40,343 nucleotides of DNA, taken from NCBI RefSeq assembly GCF_023264675.1, contig NZ_JAHFVG010000051.1:1-40343 (forward strand), in the 5' to 3' direction. The position numbers and the translations under genes were made by a program. The DNA is from Rhodococcus sp. (in: high G+C Gram-positive bacteria) (lineage in GTDB: Bacteria; Actinomycetota; Actinomycetes; Mycobacteriales; Mycobacteriaceae). Shown one piece after another: positions 38,842-40,343 of the stretch; position 1 is the stretch's first letter, and each line of letters opens with the position of its first letter. The notes below the pieces were generated by a model, which saw only the letters and a list, made by a program, of their open reading frames with translations, did not search any database and was not told where the DNA came from.

Positions 38842-40343
38842 CTAGCCTTCGCCGACGGCCGAGAACGCCTCGTCGATGATTTCGAGCTGCTCGACGGCGT
38901 GAACCTTGCTCGAACCCGAGGACGGCGCGGACATCGCACGACGCGATACACGCTTGATCCCGCTGAGGATGTCGGGCAGGAGTTCGGGTAGCGCCAAACC
39001 GAAGAACGGCCACGCACCCTGGTTCGCCGGCTCCTCCTGGACCCAGCGGAACTCGGTTGCGTTCGGGTAGCTGTTGATCGCATCGGTGATCCGACGAGTC
39101 GGCACCGGATACAGCTGCTCGATACGGACGATGGCAACGTCCTCGCGGTTGTCCTTCTGCTTGCGGGCGAGGAGCTCGTAGTAGAGCTTGCCGCTCACCA
39201 TCAGGACACGCTTGACCTTGCTGCGATCACCGGTACCGGTGTCGTAGGTCGGCTCGTCGAACACCGAGTGGAACTTGCCGTCGGTGAAGTCCTCGATGTT
39301 GGACACCGCGGCCTTGTTGCGCAGCATCGACTTCGGTGTGAAGACGATGAGCGGACGACGGATTCCGTCGCGTGCGTGACGACGCAGCAGGTGGAAGTAG
39401 TTCGCCGGGGTCGACGGAACGGAGACGGTCATCGAGCCCTCGGCGCACAGCGTCAGGAATCGCTCGATACGGCCGGACGTGTGGTCCGGGCCCTGACCCT
39501 CGTGGCCGTGCGGCAGCAGCAGCACGACGTCGGAGAGCTGACCCCACTTGGCTTCGCCGGAGGAGATGAACTCGTCGATGATGGACTGCGCGCCGTTGAC
39601 GAAGTCACCGAACTGCGCTTCCCACAGAACGAGTGCTTCCGGGTTGCCCACCGAGTAGCCGTATTCGAAGCCGACGGCTGCGAACTCGCTCAATGCGGAG
39701 TCGTAGACCATGAACTTGCCGGGATCGGCACTGCCGATGTTGTGCAGCGGGGTGTACTCGGCGCCGGTCTTGCGGTCGATGATGACCGAGTGGCGCTGGG
39801 TGAACGTGCCGCGACGGGTGTCCTGGCCGGAGAAGCGCACATTGCGTCCTTCGTCCACGAGCGATCCGAGAGCGAGCAGTTCGCCGAAGGCCCAGTCGAC
39901 CTTGCCCTCGTACGCCATCTCTCGACGCTTCTCGAGAACCGGCTTGACGCGCGGGTGCACGTTGAAGCCCTCGGGAACTTCGAGGAAGGCATCGCCGATG
40001 CGGTGGAGCACCGACTTGTCGACGGCGGTGGTGAGCTTCGCCGGCAACTGCTGGTCCAGCTCGACCGACTCGCTGGGCTCCGGGGTGTACTTCTCGAGTT
40101 CGCGCACCTCGTTGAACACCCGCTCGAGCTGTCCCTGGTAGTCGCGGAGGGCATCCTCGGCCTCTTTGAGGGAGATGTCGCCGCGGCCGATGAGGGATTC
40201 GGTGTAGCTCTTGCGGACGCTGCGCTTGGTGTCGATGACGTCGTACATCGCGGGCTGCGTCATCGAGGGGTCGTCGCCCTCGTTGTGTCCACGCCTGCGG
40301 TAGCAGATCATGTCGATGACGACGTCCTTGTTGAACTTCTCAC
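38842..40343 (-). CDS. kgd: Kgd: 2-oxoglutarate decarboxylase/dehydrogenase E1, C-terminal part
   Basis: About 500 C-terminal residues of the large actinobacterial KGD enzyme (about 1200-1230 aa in mycobacteria); the frame is open to the window edge (EKFNKDVVIDMICYRRRGHNEGDDPS). Visible are the end of the ThDP-binding E1 core (YRRRGHNEGDDPSMTQP), the pyrimidine-binding transketolase domain (FSGQDTRRGTFTQRHSV, EYGYSVGNPEALVLWEAQFGDF, LLLPHGHEGQGPDHTSGR) and the C-terminal domain (RIEQLYPVPTRRI, WVQEEPANQGAWPF). It supplies 2-oxoglutarate decarboxylation at the TCA-cycle branch point, regulated in mycobacteria by GarA. Complete 3' end; start outside the window. Confidence 0.95.
   Translation of the reverse strand, partial: EKFNKDVVIDMICYRRRGHNEGDDPSMTQPAMYDVIDTKRSVRKSYTESLIGRGDISLKEAEDALRDYQGQLERVFNEVRELEKYTPEPSESVELDQQLPAKLTTAVDKSVLHRIGDAFLEVPEGFNVHPRVKPVLEKRREMAYEGKVDWAFGELLALGSLVDEGRNVRFSGQDTRRGTFTQRHSVIIDRKTGAEYTPLHNIGSADPGKFMVYDSALSEFAAVGFEYGYSVGNPEALVLWEAQFGDFVNGAQSIIDEFISSGEAKWGQLSDVVLLLPHGHEGQGPDHTSGRIERFLTLCAEGSMTVSVPSTPANYFHLLRRHARDGIRRPLIVFTPKSMLRNKAAVSNIEDFTDGKFHSVFDEPTYDTGTGDRSKVKRVLMVSGKLYYELLARKQKDNREDVAIVRIEQLYPVPTRRITDAINSYPNATEFRWVQEEPANQGAWPFFGLALPELLPDILSGIKRVSRRAMSAPSSGSSKVHAVEQLEIIDEAFSAVGEG

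Noticed and set aside
1..40343. tRNA, rRNA, CRISPR, IS elements, integrase or att sites
   Set aside because: None seen on reading both strands; the repeats present are short palindromes, not direct-repeat arrays or transposon ends with a transposase.

Overview
The window is high-GC actinobacterial chromosome, most probably Rhodococcus or a close mycolic-acid-bearing relative. This rests on GTG starts, short SD sequences and protein-level resemblance. Gene order largely follows Mycobacterium tuberculosis from Rv1212c (glgM) to Rv1248c (kgd): glgM/glgC, O-methyltransferase, sigE-rseA-htrA-tatB, mrp, lytic transglycosylase, DUF1003, MgtE_N/CBS protein, lpqY-sugABC, corA, malic enzyme, lpqZ, SDR and kgd. 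The synteny is from memory and was not searched.

Layout. 0-2.9 kb: 3' end of an RlmA-like rRNA methyltransferase, then divergent glgM and glgC (maltose-1-phosphate/alpha-glucan synthesis). 2.9-6.8 kb: O-methyltransferase divergent from the envelope-stress block sigE-rseA-htrA-tatB. 6.9-14.2 kb, all minus: amino-acid ABC importer (ATPase plus a fused binding-protein/permease), mrp, two tandem secreted lytic transglycosylases, DUF1003 membrane protein and a soluble MgtE_N/CBS protein. 14.3-20.2 kb, all plus: CitE-like lyase, glycine-zipper stress protein and the trehalose importer lpqY-sugA-sugB-sugC. 20.3-25.6 kb: a block I do not recall at this place in M. tuberculosis: small secreted protein, MFS exporter, AlkZ-like HTH_42 protein, ParB-like protein, metallophosphoesterase and SUFU-domain protein. 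25.6-29.9 kb: CorA, PHP phosphoesterase, MarC, a small membrane protein and malic enzyme. 29.9-34.6 kb: a quaternary-amine (glycine-betaine type) ABC importer and the divergent paralogous lipoprotein LpqZ. 34.5-38.6 kb: a Baeyer-Villiger monooxygenase/SDR/esterase operon with a divergent TetR regulator. 38.8 kb to the end: C-terminal part of kgd.

Functional themes are storage-glucan and trehalose handling, envelope stress and wall remodelling, osmolyte and amino-acid import, and a ketone/ester catabolic operon like mymA-lipR-sadH. No tRNA, rRNA, CRISPR array, transposase or integrase was seen, and no gene-free stretch exceeds 300 bases.

The most unusual signals are non-coding. A 51-nt palindromic element occurs as a tandem pair at two convergent gene ends, in opposite orientations. 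A second hairpin family (19-20 bp stem flanked by mini-hairpins) occurs at two other convergent ends. A perfect 20-bp-stem hairpin lies inside the 3' end of lpqZ. sigE has a perfect SD in front of an ATC codon. Many genes look leaderless, with TANNNT 6-8 nt before the start. The most interesting gene pair is the AlkZ-like protein (QAQ motif) divergent from an MFS exporter, which could be a DNA-damage/drug resistance cassette.
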